DNA of 64,000 nucleotides, taken from NCBI GenBank assembly GCA_021828865.1, contig JAJZCW010000001.1:143851-207850 (forward strand), given 5' to 3'. This DNA is from Bacillota bacterium. Its GTDB lineage: Bacteria > Bacillota > Bacilli > Alicyclobacillales > SLC66. The notes under the pieces are model-generated. The model did not search any database, was not told where the DNA came from, and worked only from the letters and a program-made list of their open reading frames with translations. Numbering within the stretch: position 1 is the first letter of the stretch; each line of letters begins with the position of its first letter. Positions 43,857-53,673 of the stretch are shown one piece after another. Both the position numbers and the translations under genes were made by a program.

Positions 43857-46574
43857 TTAGTTTTTCATCAAGTTTCTCAATACCATTTGGAGAATACCAC
43901 CATTTTTAATGTAGTCAACCTCAACGAGACTGTCTAGACGAACGGTTGCGCTGAACTTCACTTCAGAACCGTCTACGCGTACCGCACTGATGTGAATGCG
44001 CTGACGCGGTTGAAGCTGGTCATTGATTCCTTCCAGCGTCACCCTTTCAGAACCGGTGAGACCAAGGCTTCGCCAACTGGTTCCCGCATCAAGTTGAACC
44101 GGCAACACGCCCATTCCCACAAGGTTACTGCGATGGATGCGTTCAAAACTCTCCGCAATCACTGCTTTTGCGCCGAGCAAATAGGTGCCTTTTGCCGCCC
44201 AGTCGCGAGAACTGCCTGTGCCGTATTCCTTCCCAGCAAAAATCACAGTGTCAACGTCAGCTTCTTCGTATTTCATCGCCGCATCATAGATAGGCATGAC
44301 CTCATCAGTCAGGAAGCAGGTGGTAAATCCACCTTCTGTTCCTGGAGCCGCCTCATTGCGGATGCGCACATTGGCAAATGTACCGCGCATCATCACTTCA
44401 TGATTACCGCGACGAGAGCCGTAGGAATTGAAGTCGAGAACGTCCACGCCTCTTGACTGTAAAAACAGTCCCGCCGGGCTCTTGGAGTTGATCGAACCCG
44501 CTGGTGAAATGTGGTCCGTGGTGACAGAGTCACCTAAGAGTGCCAAAATTCTCGCATTATTTATAGGCTTCACAGGATCAAGTTGCTGTGTGAGTCCTTC
44601 AAAGAAAGGCGGTTCCTGAATATACGTTGATTCACGATCCCAATCAAACAATTCGCCTTCAGGAGTGGGAAGTGCATTCCAACGCTCATTAGCTTCCAAC
44701 ACGTTTTCGTATTTTGCCTTGAAGAGTTCTGGCGTGACAAATGAGGCGATCGCATCTTCCACTTCCTTGCTGCTCGGCCAAATGTCGCGCAGGTATACCG
44801 GATGGCCATGTTGGTCGTAACCAAGTGGCTCGTTATAGACGTCAATGTCCACCGTGCCCGCGATAGAGAATGCAACGACAAGCGGAGGAGAAGCCAAATA
44901 ATTGGCTTTAATCAGCGGATGAATACGGCCTTCAAAGTTGCGGTTACCGCTTAAAATGGCAGCAACAGTTAGTTCGTTTTCACGAATCGCATCTTCCACT
45001 TCCGGAATGAGTGGTCCGCTATTGCCAATACAGGTAGTGCAACCATAACCTACTACATGAAATCCGAGTTCTTCTAGGTAGGGAATCGTCCCTGAAGCAG
45101 CCAAGTATTCCGTCACCACGCGAGAGCCTGGTCCAAGGCTGGTTTTGACATGTGGGCTACGCTTCAGTCCGCGTTCCACCGCTTTTTTGGCTAAAAGTCC
45201 TGCTGCTAACATCACAGAAGGATTGGACGTATTCGTGCAACTGGTAATTGCTGCAATGGTCAACGCGCCCGCTTTCATTTCTGAAATAAGGCCGTTTGCC
45301 TGCTTAACCGTTACCGATTGTTCGGCTTCCTCTTGTGTGACACCAAAGCCGCCTTCTTTCACGGACTTATGAAGCACACTTCGGAATTCGCTCTTCAAAT
45401 CGGTCAGATTGACACGGTCCTGTGGGCGTTTTGGCCCAGCTAATGACGGCACTACGGTGGAAAGATCTAGTTCGAGTACATCAGAATAAATAGGTTCCGG
45501 CATATCATCAGTGCGGAATAGCCCTTGCGCCTTCGTATAAGCTTCAACCAATTGAATCTGTTCTTCACTTCGCCCCGTAGCGCGCAGATAATTGAGAGTT
45601 TCGTTATCCACAGGGAAAAATCCCATCGTTGCGCCGTATTCAGGCGCCATATTAGCAATGGTGGCTCTGTCCGCTAGTGTCATGGAGCTAACACCAGGTC
45701 CAAAATACTCGACAAACTGGCCTACCACGCCTTTTTTCCGAAGCATATTCGTTACAGTCAGCGCAAGGTCTGTGGCAGTGGATCCGTCTGGAAGCTTTCC
45801 TGTCAAGCGGAATCCTACCACTTTCGGTGTGACAAAATATAAAGGTTGCCCCAACATACCAGCTTCCGCCTCAATGCCGCCCACGCCCCATCCCAATACC
45901 CCGAGGCCGTTAATCATTGTGGTATGGGAATCTGTACCCACCAATGAATCAGGGAATGCAATAAGTTCGTTCCCTTCTTCACGTACTTGGACAACAGGAG
46001 CCAAATATTCAAGGTTCACTTGGTGAACAATGCCAGTAGAGGGGGGAACTGCACGGAAATTTTCAAAGGCTTTCGTCGCCCAGTGTAAAAATTCATAGCG
46101 TTCTTCATTGCGCTTGAATTCGTAATTGGTGTTGGTTTCGAGTGCATCTTCGCGGCCAAAACTATCGACCTGTACAGAGTGGTCAATCACGAGGTCAACC
46201 GGAACCAGTGGATTGATTTTCTTTGGATCTCCACCGAGACGCTCCACCGCCTGGCGCAGTGCGGCTAAGTCAACAACCACTGGAACGCCTGTAAAATCTT
46301 GAAGCAAAATCCTTGATGGCATAAAGGGAACTTCCTGATTTTGATCAGGGTTTTCCGCGTTCCAATTAGCGATTTGTTTCACATGGTCCTCTGTAATCAC
46401 GTACCCATCCAATTTACGAAGCACGTTTTCCAGAAGGATTTTAATGGAGAAAGGAAGGCGATTGATGTTGCCAATCCCTTGTTCCTCTAGGCTCCCTAGC
46501 CTGTAATACTGATATGATTTACCCCCCACTTCCAAAACGGAAGCAGCATTAAATGGATTCTTGCCTACAGCCAT
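43857..46574 (-). CDS. acnA: Aconitate hydratase
   Basis: Isomerises citrate to isocitrate in the TCA cycle; 905 residues, aconitase A / IRP type. The 4Fe-4S ligands are in [11 protein letters not shown] and [12 protein letters not shown], and the C-terminal swivel domain has [16 protein letters not shown] with the active-site arginine and serine. ATG follows GTGAGGAG. The gene is monocistronic, with a terminator downstream. A 16-bp palindrome lies 71 bp upstream of the start codon. Confidence 0.96.
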   Translation of the reverse strand: MAVGKNPFNAASVLEVGGKSYQYYRLGSLEEQGIGNINRLPFSIKILLENVLRKLDGYVITEDHVKQIANWNAENPDQNQEVPFMPSRILLQDFTGVPVVVDLAALRQAVERLGGDPKKINPLVPVDLVIDHSVQVDSFGREDALETNTNYEFKRNEERYEFLHWATKAFENFRAVPPSTGIVHQVNLEYLAPVVQVREEGNELIAFPDSLVGTDSHTTMINGLGVLGWGVGGIEAEAGMLGQPLYFVTPKVVGFRLTGKLPDGSTATDLALTVTNMLRKKGVVGQFVEYFGPGVSSMTLADRATIANMAPEYGATMGFFPVDNETLNYLRATGRSEEQIQLVEAYTKAQGLFRTDDMPEPIYSDVLELDLSTVVPSLAGPKRPQDRVNLTDLKSEFRSVLHKSVKEGGFGVTQEEAEQSVTVKQANGLISEMKAGALTIAAITSCTNTSNPSVMLAAGLLAKKAVERGLKRSPHVKTSLGPGSRVVTEYLAASGTIPYLEELGFHVVGYGCTTCIGNSGPLIPEVEDAIRENELTVAAILSGNRNFEGRIHPLIKANYLASPPLVVAFSIAGTVDIDVYNEPLGYDQHGHPVYLRDIWPSSKEVEDAIASFVTPELFKAKYENVLEANERWNALPTPEGELFDWDRESTYIQEPPFFEGLTQQLDPVKPINNARILALLGDSVTTDHISPAGSINSKSPAGLFLQSRGVDVLDFNSYGSRRGNHEVMMRGTFANVRIRNEAAPGTEGGFTTCFLTDEVMPIYDAAMKYEEADVDTVIFAGKEYGTGSSRDWAAKGTYLLGAKAVIAESFERIHRSNLVGMGVLPVQLDAGTSWRSLGLTGSERVTLEGINDQLQPRQRIHISAVRVDGSEVKFSATVRLDSLVEVDYIKNGGILQMVLRNLMKN

Positions 46575-46644
46575 GCGTTCTCCTCACTTTTCAATGATTT
46601 GAACGAATGATAGCGGAATCACCATCATTCGCTTTTTGCACATA

Positions 46645-46660
46645 AAACGAAGCTTCGTTT
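46645..46660. repeat. 16-bp perfect palindrome upstream of acnA
   Basis: AAACGAAGCTTCGTTT lies between the divergent acnA and the 78-residue gene, 71-86 bp before the acnA start. It is not followed by a T-run, so an operator is more likely than a terminator. It does not match the CcpC (ATAA-N7-TTAT) or LexA (CGAAC..GTTCG) consensus. Confidence 0.5.
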
Positions 46661-46738
46661 CACATGCTAGGAATAAGTTCCCCCAACTGTTCTAATACAA
46701 ACGATTATAGCACATCCTGACGAAAGGAGCAGAAAGCG

Positions 46739-46975
46739 ATGATACAAAAAGACGATACCCAATCTGAACATTTTGTAGCTGATCCTGATGAAGAAGGAGT
46801 GAATCAATCCGCAAACGAAGATATTATCGAGGGAATGGAAAGAATGGCAGATGAAGGTGGGGGCGTAGTGATCGACCACAGCTTCCCTCTTGGAGAACCG
46901 ATGTTGAGAAATGACCTGGTTCGCACGAACAAGCCATCTGTCGATGATTATGATCCCGGCCAATTTGAATCATAG
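46739..46975 (+). CDS. Small acidic protein, unknown function
   Basis: 78 residues, strongly acidic in the first half (DPDEEG, EDIIEGMERMADEGG), no hydrophobic helix, no cysteine. An AAAGGAG lies ten bases before the ATG. It is divergent from acnA and followed 101 bp later by a small membrane protein gene. I do not recognise a family; the acidity and absence of motifs suggest a small soluble, possibly spore-related, protein but nothing confirms that. Confidence 0.55.
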   Translation: MIQKDDTQSEHFVADPDEEGVNQSANEDIIEGMERMADEGGGVVIDHSFPLGEPMLRNDLVRTNKPSVDDYDPGQFES

Positions 46976-47076
46976 CCATCGAACTTTATAATAAATTGCG
47001 CAGGAGCTTGCCCCTATCGGTTCTCTCCAATTTTAAGTTTTTGTGATAGACTAGCTATCAAAAGGAGGGTACGATA

Positions 47077-47253
47077 ATGGGTTCGTTCCTGCGTTTTATA
47101 TTGACATTGTTTCTTATCTATGTTGGCTTTGTCGTCGTCACTGCGGTGCTTTCGGTGTTGATCAAAGCAGCCTTATTCCTGGTCATCATCGCAGCTGCAT
47201 ATTACCTCTATCATAAAGCGACGAGAGAAAGATTTCGCAGATATTTCAAATGA
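47077..47253 (+). CDS. Small membrane protein, 58 residues
   Basis: The ATG follows AAAGGAGGG at seven bases, an excellent start. Two hydrophobic stretches (about 5-24 and 28-45) are followed by a basic cytoplasmic-type tail (HKATRERFRRYFK). No homology recognised. It is a typical membrane miniprotein; it stands between the acidic gene and the EAL gene. Confidence 0.62.
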   Translation: MGSFLRFILTLFLIYVGFVVVTAVLSVLIKAALFLVIIAAAYYLYHKATRERFRRYFK

Positions 47254-47372
47254 TAAGTAATATCATTTCTTTACAAGAAAATCATTTTTTTTTAACTATT
47301 CAAGCGAAGGGCTATGTTAGGCTTAACAGGTGACCAACCTGTAGCGACAGGCAAAGAAAGAAGGAGCATCGA

Positions 47373-48581
47373 ATTTTAAACGGTGTTTTATGGCATGGCT
47401 TTCGAACACATCCCTTCGTAGATTGGGCAAAAAAATTAGCTGAATCCACGTCCATTCAGATCTTTTATTTTGATTTAATCGGATACCACCATTTGGTCAA
47501 AAGTCATGGACAGTTCTCTGGTGACCAAGTTTTAAAAAAGGTGTATCAGTGCCTCTCTGATAGGGTACATAAAAATAAGTTCACACATATAGAACCGCTT
47601 TGGGATGATGCCTTTATTATCATTGCACCTGCTGAAATCGATCTTATGAGTTGGCTCAGTGATATAGAGCAAACCCCATTTATACTGGAAAATGGATCGA
47701 TCCACCACATCTCCTTTCATGCGGGAGTTTCATGGCTTTCACAATGGACAGGCCAACATAACGACTTTATATATTTACTTTATAAAGCCTTAATCCATGC
47801 AGCATCAATAGGTAAATCGAATACGGGTATAATCGATGGTAAATTAGCTCAATCTTTTGAACTTATCGTCTCAGAAAATTTGATTACTCCTTATTATCAA
47901 CCCATCATTTCCCTTCAAAATAATATACCACTCGGATATGAGGCATTATCCAGAGGCCCTAGTGACCATCCACTACACATGCCAGGGCCACTTTTTGATT
48001 ATGCTTATCGAATGGGTCAATTATTGGAACTTGAGCAAGTTTGCCGTAGAGCCGCGATCTATAACGCTACCATTCAAAATCAAGAATATCTCTTTTTAAA
48101 CATCAACCCTCAAACATTAAATGATCCAAGCTTTGTTAAAGGAAAAACCAAAGAATGGGCTGCCGCCAAAGGTTTTAGTCCATCTCAAATTGTATTTGAA
48201 ATCACGGAACACGAAGCAATTGCTGATTATGATACATTTCGCAAGACTGTGAATCATTATCGCGATCAGGGTTTTCTGATAGCGATAGACGATACTGGTT
48301 CCGGATATTCTGGACTTTTGACATTGGTTGAGTTAAATCCCGACTTTATCAAGCTTGATCGCGGACTGATAGCAGACATTAATTTCTCTCCCAGTAAGCA
48401 AGCGATGGTTGAAGCAATGGTCATGGTGGCAAAAAAAATTCATGCAAGAACAATTGCAGAAGGAATTGAAACAGAAAAAGAACTTGCCACGGTCAAATCC
48501 CTAGGCATTGACTTTGGACAAGGATTCTATATGGGACGGCCAGAACCGTTTCCAGCCGCACCAATTTTCAATTTTCAATAA
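47373..48581 (+). CDS. Degenerate GGDEF plus EAL-domain protein (c-di-GMP phosphodiesterase), ATT start proposed
   Basis: The frame stays open from 47334 with no ATG, GTG or TTG before 47493, but a GGDEF-like region (IFYFDLIGYHHLVKSHG, then GDQVLKK) begins well upstream of that point. ATT at 47373 is six bases after AAGGAG, giving 402 residues. The GGDEF half lacks the GGDEF signature and is probably non-catalytic. The EAL half (about 163-402) keeps EALSR, NINPQTL, FEITEHEA, the DD pair in IDDTGSGYSG, DFIKLDR and AEGIETE, so hydrolysis of cyclic di-GMP is likely. The region is more AT-rich than its neighbours. Confidence 0.82.
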   Translation: MLNGVLWHGFRTHPFVDWAKKLAESTSIQIFYFDLIGYHHLVKSHGQFSGDQVLKKVYQCLSDRVHKNKFTHIEPLWDDAFIIIAPAEIDLMSWLSDIEQTPFILENGSIHHISFHAGVSWLSQWTGQHNDFIYLLYKALIHAASIGKSNTGIIDGKLAQSFELIVSENLITPYYQPIISLQNNIPLGYEALSRGPSDHPLHMPGPLFDYAYRMGQLLELEQVCRRAAIYNATIQNQEYLFLNINPQTLNDPSFVKGKTKEWAAAKGFSPSQIVFEITEHEAIADYDTFRKTVNHYRDQGFLIAIDDTGSGYSGLLTLVELNPDFIKLDRGLIADINFSPSKQAMVEAMVMVAKKIHARTIAEGIETEKELATVKSLGIDFGQGFYMGRPEPFPAAPIFNFQ

Positions 48582-48589
48582 CACCAACT

Positions 48590-49864
48590 TTATAACTTAG
48601 ATACTTTTCTGGTCACCCAATTCAAAATTCTGGCTGATCCCTGATGGGCGTTTTTCAAAAGATATCTCCAACTTTTTGTCACAAAACCAGCTTTCGCGTC
48701 ACTTTCTTTTGCATAAACAGGGACTTCGAGCACCACATGATTTCGAAGTCCTATTTCTTCTTTTCCTACCTCTTCCCCTTTGACGATTGGAGCGCTAGTC
48801 ACTCTGGGAATAAACTGAACGGTAAACGAACTTCCCTGTCCACTAGGCACATCAATCCACACATCGCTTTTTGGCGCCACTGCCAACTCTTGTTTCTGCG
48901 CATTCTTCACGTAAAGCGGCGTTAACAGCGATTGGCTGGCGGATTGGATCTTCAAAGGTTTGAAATGATCGAATCCATAGTTTAACAAATTAGTAGTATC
49001 TTGAAATACATTATTGAAAGAACTTGCATCCAGCACAACACTGATTAATCGATGACCGTTTCTCATTGCAGTTCCAGCAAAGCAATATCCGGCCTGATCT
49101 GTGGAACCGGTCTTCAATCCGTCAAGTCCAGGATACTGGCCCAACAATTGATCATAAGTATATCCATATTGACCAGGATGAATATACATGCCTGGTTCCT
49201 TTGCGTATTTTAGCACGACCGGATAATTTTCAATGAGATATTGTGATAATTTAGCAACATCATAAGCATTGGTATACTGTTCTGCATTTTGAAGTCCAGA
49301 AGCATTCACATAATGTGTCCCTGTCAGTCCAAGTTGTTTCGCTTTTTGATTCATCATTTTGGAAAAATCTTTTTCATTACCAGCAATATCATCTGCAATA
49401 GCTACTGCCGCGTCATCTGCAGAAACGACATACATGTATTCAAGCATTTTAGAAAGTGTTATGGTTTCTGTAGGATTTAAATACGCCACTGAGAGACCTG
49501 GTGTTTTCGCCACTTGAAATGCCCCTTGACTCACTGGCACAATAGAATGAAGTGTCAACGAGCCCTTTTTGACAAGATCGAGCGCAATCACAGAGGTCAT
49601 CAATTTGACAAGTGAAGCCGGATAATGTTTTTGTAACACATTCTTGGCATACAATACCTGCCCCGTTTTCGCATCGATTAATACTGCTGCAGGCGCTGAA
49701 ACGGGGACAGCAGACACATGCAAATTCGCACTGATAGGCAACATAGAAGTATTATTATTGTTGGTTGGCTTGGGATCGCCTGTCTTCGCTAACGTGACAA
49801 TTCCTGCGGCAACAACGACCACGACGATGGCGCCAATACCAAAAGTACGTCGAATTTTCCCCAC
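48590..49864 (-). CDS. D-alanyl-D-alanine carboxypeptidase, peptidase S11 family
   Basis: Trims the terminal D-Ala of peptidoglycan stem peptides. 424 residues with an N-terminal membrane-anchor helix (about 8-27). The penicillin-binding motifs are SLVK (SxxK) in HYPASLVKLM, SAD (SxN position) in VVSADDAAVA and KTG in GLKTGSTDQAG. A DacF-like C-terminal domain follows, ending in a basic amphipathic stretch. GTG at 49864 is seven bases after AGGAGG. Convergent with the EAL gene, with an 8-bp gap. Confidence 0.9.
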   Translation of the reverse strand: MGKIRRTFGIGAIVVVVVAAGIVTLAKTGDPKPTNNNNTSMLPISANLHVSAVPVSAPAAVLIDAKTGQVLYAKNVLQKHYPASLVKLMTSVIALDLVKKGSLTLHSIVPVSQGAFQVAKTPGLSVAYLNPTETITLSKMLEYMYVVSADDAAVAIADDIAGNEKDFSKMMNQKAKQLGLTGTHYVNASGLQNAEQYTNAYDVAKLSQYLIENYPVVLKYAKEPGMYIHPGQYGYTYDQLLGQYPGLDGLKTGSTDQAGYCFAGTAMRNGHRLISVVLDASSFNNVFQDTTNLLNYGFDHFKPLKIQSASQSLLTPLYVKNAQKQELAVAPKSDVWIDVPSGQGSSFTVQFIPRVTSAPIVKGEEVGKEEIGLRNHVVLEVPVYAKESDAKAGFVTKSWRYLLKNAHQGSARILNWVTRKVSKL

Positions 49865-49977
49865 CTAACATCCTCCTGAACCAAGTTAACCGACTTAACT
49901 ACAATGTTTCATTATACACGAAATTGAAGACGAGTCATTTCCAAAAAAATGATTCTGATCGAGATAGGGGGAACGAA

Positions 49978-50964
49978 ATGCTGGCAATTGGAATGAAGTC
50001 TTTTGGTGAAGCGGAAGTATTGGAACTCGTCGAAATACCTGATCCTATCCTTCATAAAGGGCAGGTCCGTGTTCGCGTTCTCGCCACTGCCTTAAACCGA
50101 GCAGATTTGCTACAACGGAAAGGAGTTTATCCTCCACCGCAAGGAGAATCGGAAATTTTAGGGCTTGAAATGGCGGGAGAAGTCATTGAGATTGGCGAAG
50201 GAGTTGATGAATGGAGGATTGGCGAACTTGTTTGCGCCCTACTACCAGGCGGAGGGTATGCGGAACAGGTGGTGGTCCCCGCTGGCATGCTGGCCAAAAT
50301 TCCTGATCATATGACGGCAGTGGAAGCAGCAGCAATTCCGGAAGTCTTTTTAACGGCCTATTCCAATCTCGTTTGGCTTGGCAGCATTAAAAGTCACGAT
50401 GAGGTATTAATTCACGCCGGTGCAAGTGGAGTAGGAACCGCATCTATTCAATTGGTAAGGGTATTGGGAGGTCATTCCTATGTCACTGTCGGCGCAAAAG
50501 AGAAACTTGATTTTTGCCTTCAACTGGGTGCTAAAGATGGTGTGAATTATAAAGAGTCGTCATTTTTAGAGCAAGTCACTAAGTGGACAAGCGGTAATGG
50601 CGTTAACATCGTCATGGATTTTATTGGAGCACCCTACCTTCTCGACAACCTGAAAAGCCTCGCGATGGATGGAAAGCTCATTGTCATCGGAACCATGGGA
50701 GGTGCGGATGCCACTCACCTTCCTATGGGGCTGTTATTGGGACGCAGATTACAGATCTTGGGTACCGCGCTTCGCTCCCGTTCGCTCACCCAAAAAATAG
50801 ATCTCACGAAAGAGTTTTGGCAATTTGCGACTCCCCTTTTTGAAAAGGGAGCATTAAAGCCCATTATCGACAGGGTTTTTCCGTTAAAAGAAGCGGCTGC
50901 CGCGCATCGATATATGGAAAGCAATCAGAACATAGGAAAGATTGTACTAAGTGTCGAGAATTAG
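49978..50964 (+). CDS. NAD(P)H-quinone oxidoreductase, zinc-free MDR family (PIG3 type)
   Basis: About 328 residues. The features are ALNRADLLQRKGVYPPPQG, GLEMAGEVIEIG and the cofactor strand VLIHAGASGVGTASIQL, typical of the TP53I3/PIG3 quinone oxidoreductases. The catalytic zinc cysteines of alcohol dehydrogenases are missing, as expected. ATG at 49978 follows TAGGGGG; the longer frame to 49924 lacks a ribosome binding site. The ogt gene follows 24 bp later. Confidence 0.88.
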   Translation: MLAIGMKSFGEAEVLELVEIPDPILHKGQVRVRVLATALNRADLLQRKGVYPPPQGESEILGLEMAGEVIEIGEGVDEWRIGELVCALLPGGGYAEQVVVPAGMLAKIPDHMTAVEAAAIPEVFLTAYSNLVWLGSIKSHDEVLIHAGASGVGTASIQLVRVLGGHSYVTVGAKEKLDFCLQLGAKDGVNYKESSFLEQVTKWTSGNGVNIVMDFIGAPYLLDNLKSLAMDGKLIVIGTMGGADATHLPMGLLLGRRLQILGTALRSRSLTQKIDLTKEFWQFATPLFEKGALKPIIDRVFPLKEAAAAHRYMESNQNIGKIVLSVEN

Positions 50965-50988
50965 AAAAAAAGATCGGCGGGATCTCGA

Positions 50989-51546
50989 TTGAATAGAACT
51001 ACTTCGGTTTATTATGATGTGTATTTTTATCATGAATTGCCTTTCTACCTTGCATCCGTTGAGGACAAAATCATTGCGATCACCCTTGGCAACGAAACGT
51101 TAGTCGATATGACAAAATGGCTACTTCGATTCTACCCGCAGACGGACTTAAAAAAAGAGCATCGCCCTTTTTATGAATTAAAGACGCAACTGGATGAGTA
51201 TTTTGCAAGAACTAGGCAGACATTTGATGTTCCTCTCCTCATGCATGGTACCGAGTTTCAAGTCAGCATATGGAATGCGCTGCGAACCATTGAGTACGGA
51301 AAAACGGTTTCCTACGAAGAAATTGCGGGCAAAATTGGTCGACGCAACGGTTTTCGCGCAGTTGGTGCCGCAATTGGAGCCAATCCTATAGGGATTGTCG
51401 TCCCTTGCCATCGAGTCGTTGGGAAAAGCGGCCATTTGACAGGTTTTGGTGGAGGTTTGCAATTAAAGCGCGAACTGTTACAAAATGAAGGGATTGAATT
51501 GGAGGAAAATCAGATGATGATGTCGAAACAGTCGAAACAGAGGTAA
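50989..51546 (+). CDS. ogt: Methylated-DNA-protein-cysteine methyltransferase
   Basis: Suicidal repair protein that moves the methyl group from O6-methylguanine to its own cysteine. 185 residues; the acceptor cysteine is in VVPCHRVVG, preceded by the winged-helix AVGAAIGANP and followed by LTGFGGGL, all typical. The TTG start at 50989 lies after a weak GGCGGGA. It directly follows the quinone oxidoreductase and precedes a NlpC/P60 gene, likely one transcription unit. Confidence 0.9.
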   Translation: MNRTTSVYYDVYFYHELPFYLASVEDKIIAITLGNETLVDMTKWLLRFYPQTDLKKEHRPFYELKTQLDEYFARTRQTFDVPLLMHGTEFQVSIWNALRTIEYGKTVSYEEIAGKIGRRNGFRAVGAAIGANPIGIVVPCHRVVGKSGHLTGFGGGLQLKRELLQNEGIELEENQMMMSKQSKQR

Positions 51547-51583
51547 AATTAGATGGGAACAATAGCATGAGGTGTAAAACGAA

Positions 51584-52756
51584 TTGAAAAAAAAGCATAA
51601 AAAGCGAATGGTCATCAGTCTGGCGCTTAGCATCCTTATAAGCGGCAGTATACCTTTTGCTGCGGTGGCGGCTTCTCTTTCTCAGGAAAAACAACAATTG
51701 AACCAACTTCTATCAGAAGCCAATCAAACCAACCAACACATTGCCATTGCCAAAGTGCAGGCGCAATCACTTCAAGCGAAAGTTCAAAACTATGAAAGTT
51801 CACTTAAAAATTTACAAACTGCCTTATCTGCGAACCTTATACAAATGAAACATACTGAACAACAAATTATCGTTCTGGATAACCGCATCGCTCAAAACCA
51901 AAAACAACTCACTTATTATCGTCAGCACTTGGCAGAACAGCTTCGTGTCATGTACGAAAACGGTAAAGTGTCGTATTTGGAAGTTTTATTTCAATCAGCC
52001 AACTGGCAGGATTTCCTCAGCCGTCTTTACATGCTTGTCACCATTGCCAGAGCGGATCAGAATCTTGAACACAAAATTTCAGGAATTGAACATCAGCTCA
52101 ATTCGCAAAAGACATTAAAGGTATCCGATTATAATCAACTGGCCACGAAAAAATCGGAATACCAAATTTTAATGCAAGCAGACCAGTTGATCGAAAATCA
52201 GAAGCAACGCGCTTTAGATGCCGTCAATCAGAGCATCCAATCGCAGATTACCCGTCATGGCATGCTGGAAAGCCAAATTCAATTGACACAAACACAAATT
52301 AAACAAATTGAACTGGAAACCCAACAAGCCGAACAATTGATGCAAAATTCGAGTTACGTTGCGCAAGCCGAGAAAAATCTCGTATCTATCAATCTGCAGG
52401 ATCTGCTTAAATACGCGGAATCGTATTTAGGTACGCCCTATGTGTGGGGCGGCACCAGTCCATCTGGTTTTGACTGTTCAGGATTTACACAATATGTGTT
52501 TGCCCATTTTGGTGTCAATATTTATCGAACCTCTGAAGAGCAATTTGCAGAAGGCGTTCCTGTGAATGAGAGCAATTTATCACTTGGTGATCTCGTGTTT
52601 TTCCAAACCTACGCCCCTGGCGCCACACATGTGGGGATTTACATCGGCAATAACATGATGGTGGATGCTCAGGACTATGGAGTTTCCATTGATAACATCA
52701 CCAACTCGTATTGGGGACCAAAGTATTTAGGCGCCAGACAAATCGTCAAAAATTGA
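51584..52756 (+). CDS. NlpC/P60 peptidoglycan endopeptidase with coiled coil (CwlO-like)
   Basis: Secreted D,L-endopeptidase of 390 residues that cleaves peptide cross-bridges during growth. A signal peptide (about 1-27, ending AVAA) is followed by a long Gln-rich coiled coil (about 28-270), then an NlpC/P60 domain with the catalytic Cys in FDCSGFTQY, His in ATHVGIYIG and a third polar residue downstream. This architecture is that of CwlO/RipA-type enzymes controlled by FtsEX. TTG start at 51584 after GAGGTG. A strong terminator follows. Confidence 0.88.
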   Translation: MKKKHKKRMVISLALSILISGSIPFAAVAASLSQEKQQLNQLLSEANQTNQHIAIAKVQAQSLQAKVQNYESSLKNLQTALSANLIQMKHTEQQIIVLDNRIAQNQKQLTYYRQHLAEQLRVMYENGKVSYLEVLFQSANWQDFLSRLYMLVTIARADQNLEHKISGIEHQLNSQKTLKVSDYNQLATKKSEYQILMQADQLIENQKQRALDAVNQSIQSQITRHGMLESQIQLTQTQIKQIELETQQAEQLMQNSSYVAQAEKNLVSINLQDLLKYAESYLGTPYVWGGTSPSGFDCSGFTQYVFAHFGVNIYRTSEEQFAEGVPVNESNLSLGDLVFFQTYAPGATHVGIYIGNNMMVDAQDYGVSIDNITNSYWGPKYLGARQIVKN

Positions 52757-52777
52757 GAGATAGTTTACCTTTCTTAC

Positions 52778-52808
52778 AAAAAACAGCGCGAATACAGCGC
52801 TGTTTTTT
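52778..52808 (+). terminator. Rho-independent terminator after the NlpC/P60 gene
   Basis: AAAAAACAGCGC and GCGCTGTTTTTT form a 12-bp stem with a 7-base loop; the T-run is part of the arm. It terminates on either strand. Confidence 0.85.
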
Positions 52809-52956
52809 GCTTTTTCATGACATGTATACAAATTTCGTTGCATTCGATGATGTTCGACAGTTTTCGCTCTTTACGAAATGGGCATGATAAGATTTAATAT
52901 AAATAAGTAAATTAATTAACCAAAGGGTTAAATTAATAGGGAAGGATGGCCCACTT

Positions 52957-53130
52957 ATGAAAAACACAAAAAACCCCATCACGCAGAATGAACTAAATTC
53001 CATCTGCCAAGTGTGTGGGGATTATGGTAAAAACATATGCACTTTGTGTCCCATTGAACAACTTCGTCAGAAGATTGTTGTACGAACTATGAAAAATTAT
53101 CAATTGGAATTGGAAACGAAATCTAACTAG
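52957..53130 (+). CDS. Small CxxC zinc-ribbon-like protein, 57 residues
   Basis: Predicted from an ATG preceded by GGAAGGA. Two CxxC pairs, ICQVC and ICTLC, eight residues apart, suggest one zinc site. The rest is a polar, helix-prone tail (EQLRQKIVVRTMKNYQLELE). No homology recognised. Convergent with perR, with 74 bp between them. Such miniproteins in bacilli can act as redox or metal sensors or protein-interaction modules; none is demonstrated here. Confidence 0.6.
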   Translation: MKNTKNPITQNELNSICQVCGDYGKNICTLCPIEQLRQKIVVRTMKNYQLELETKSN

Positions 53131-53204
53131 ACAAAAACTCAGTAAAGGATGAATCCTAGACATGCTGCGAAGAACCCAATTGCAGCGCCTCTCCAAATGA
53201 ACGC

Positions 53205-53639
53205 CTAGTGCATCATGGTTTCACTGTTGCAGGCGCTGCAAATCCCTCTAATCTCCACGTGATAGTCTAATACCTCAAAATGATGCTCTCTCGCTACTCT
53301 CTCCACTGGAATTTCTGGCAATTCCACATCTGTCATATTCCCGCAACGATCACAGACAAAATGATGATGTATCGCAGTGTTGATATCAAAACGGCTTGCA
53401 TGATCTCCATTGCGAAGTTCTTTGACAATACCAGCATCCATAAAAGCGCGTAACGTATTGTACACCGTAGCTGCACTGAGCGATGGAAATTCCTGTTTTA
53501 ATGACAGATAAATCTCATCTGCTGTGGAATGCACGCGATGAGTATCCATAAATGACAATACAGCAATTCGTTGTGGAGTCACACGTAATCCAGAATCTTT
53601 AAGCATAGAAATAATATCCAGTTCTGTTAAAGCCTCCAT
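53205..53639 (-). CDS. perR: Fur-family peroxide repressor PerR
   Basis: 144-residue metal-dependent repressor. The helix-turn-helix region (TPQRIAVLSF) and dimer domain match Bacillus PerR. The sensing-site ligands are kept: His in RVHSTADEIY, Asp in ASRFD, two His in IHHHFVC, and the Asp in GNMTDVE that separates PerR from Fur. The structural zinc site is CDRC and CSAC. A Per box lies just upstream, indicating autoregulation. Oxidation by peroxide releases DNA. Confidence 0.9.
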   Translation of the reverse strand: MEALTELDIISMLKDSGLRVTPQRIAVLSFMDTHRVHSTADEIYLSLKQEFPSLSAATVYNTLRAFMDAGIVKELRNGDHASRFDINTAIHHHFVCDRCGNMTDVELPEIPVERVAREHHFEVLDYHVEIRGICSACNSETMMH

Positions 53640-53658
53640 ACTTTTTCCCCTCTCCAGC

Positions 53659-53673
53659 TTATACTTATTATTA
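53659..53673 (-). promoter_or_regulatory. Per box overlapping the perR promoter
   Basis: TTATACTTATTATTA matches the Per box TTATAATNATTATAA at 13 of 15 positions. A minus-strand TATAAT (53676-53671) overlaps it, so binding would block RNA polymerase. It is 19 bases from the perR start codon. Confidence 0.6.

Noticed and set aside
47255-47372. Possible cyclic-di-GMP riboswitch upstream of the EAL gene
   Set aside because: An ACAGGT/ACCTGT hairpin and a GCAAAG stretch are present, but the GEMM core elements GGCAAACC and GACGCAAAG and the second helix are missing.
47333-47450. ATG at 47390 as start of the EAL gene
   Set aside because: It is in another frame and runs into TGA after 17 codons; it would need a frameshift in the A7 tract to join the EAL frame.
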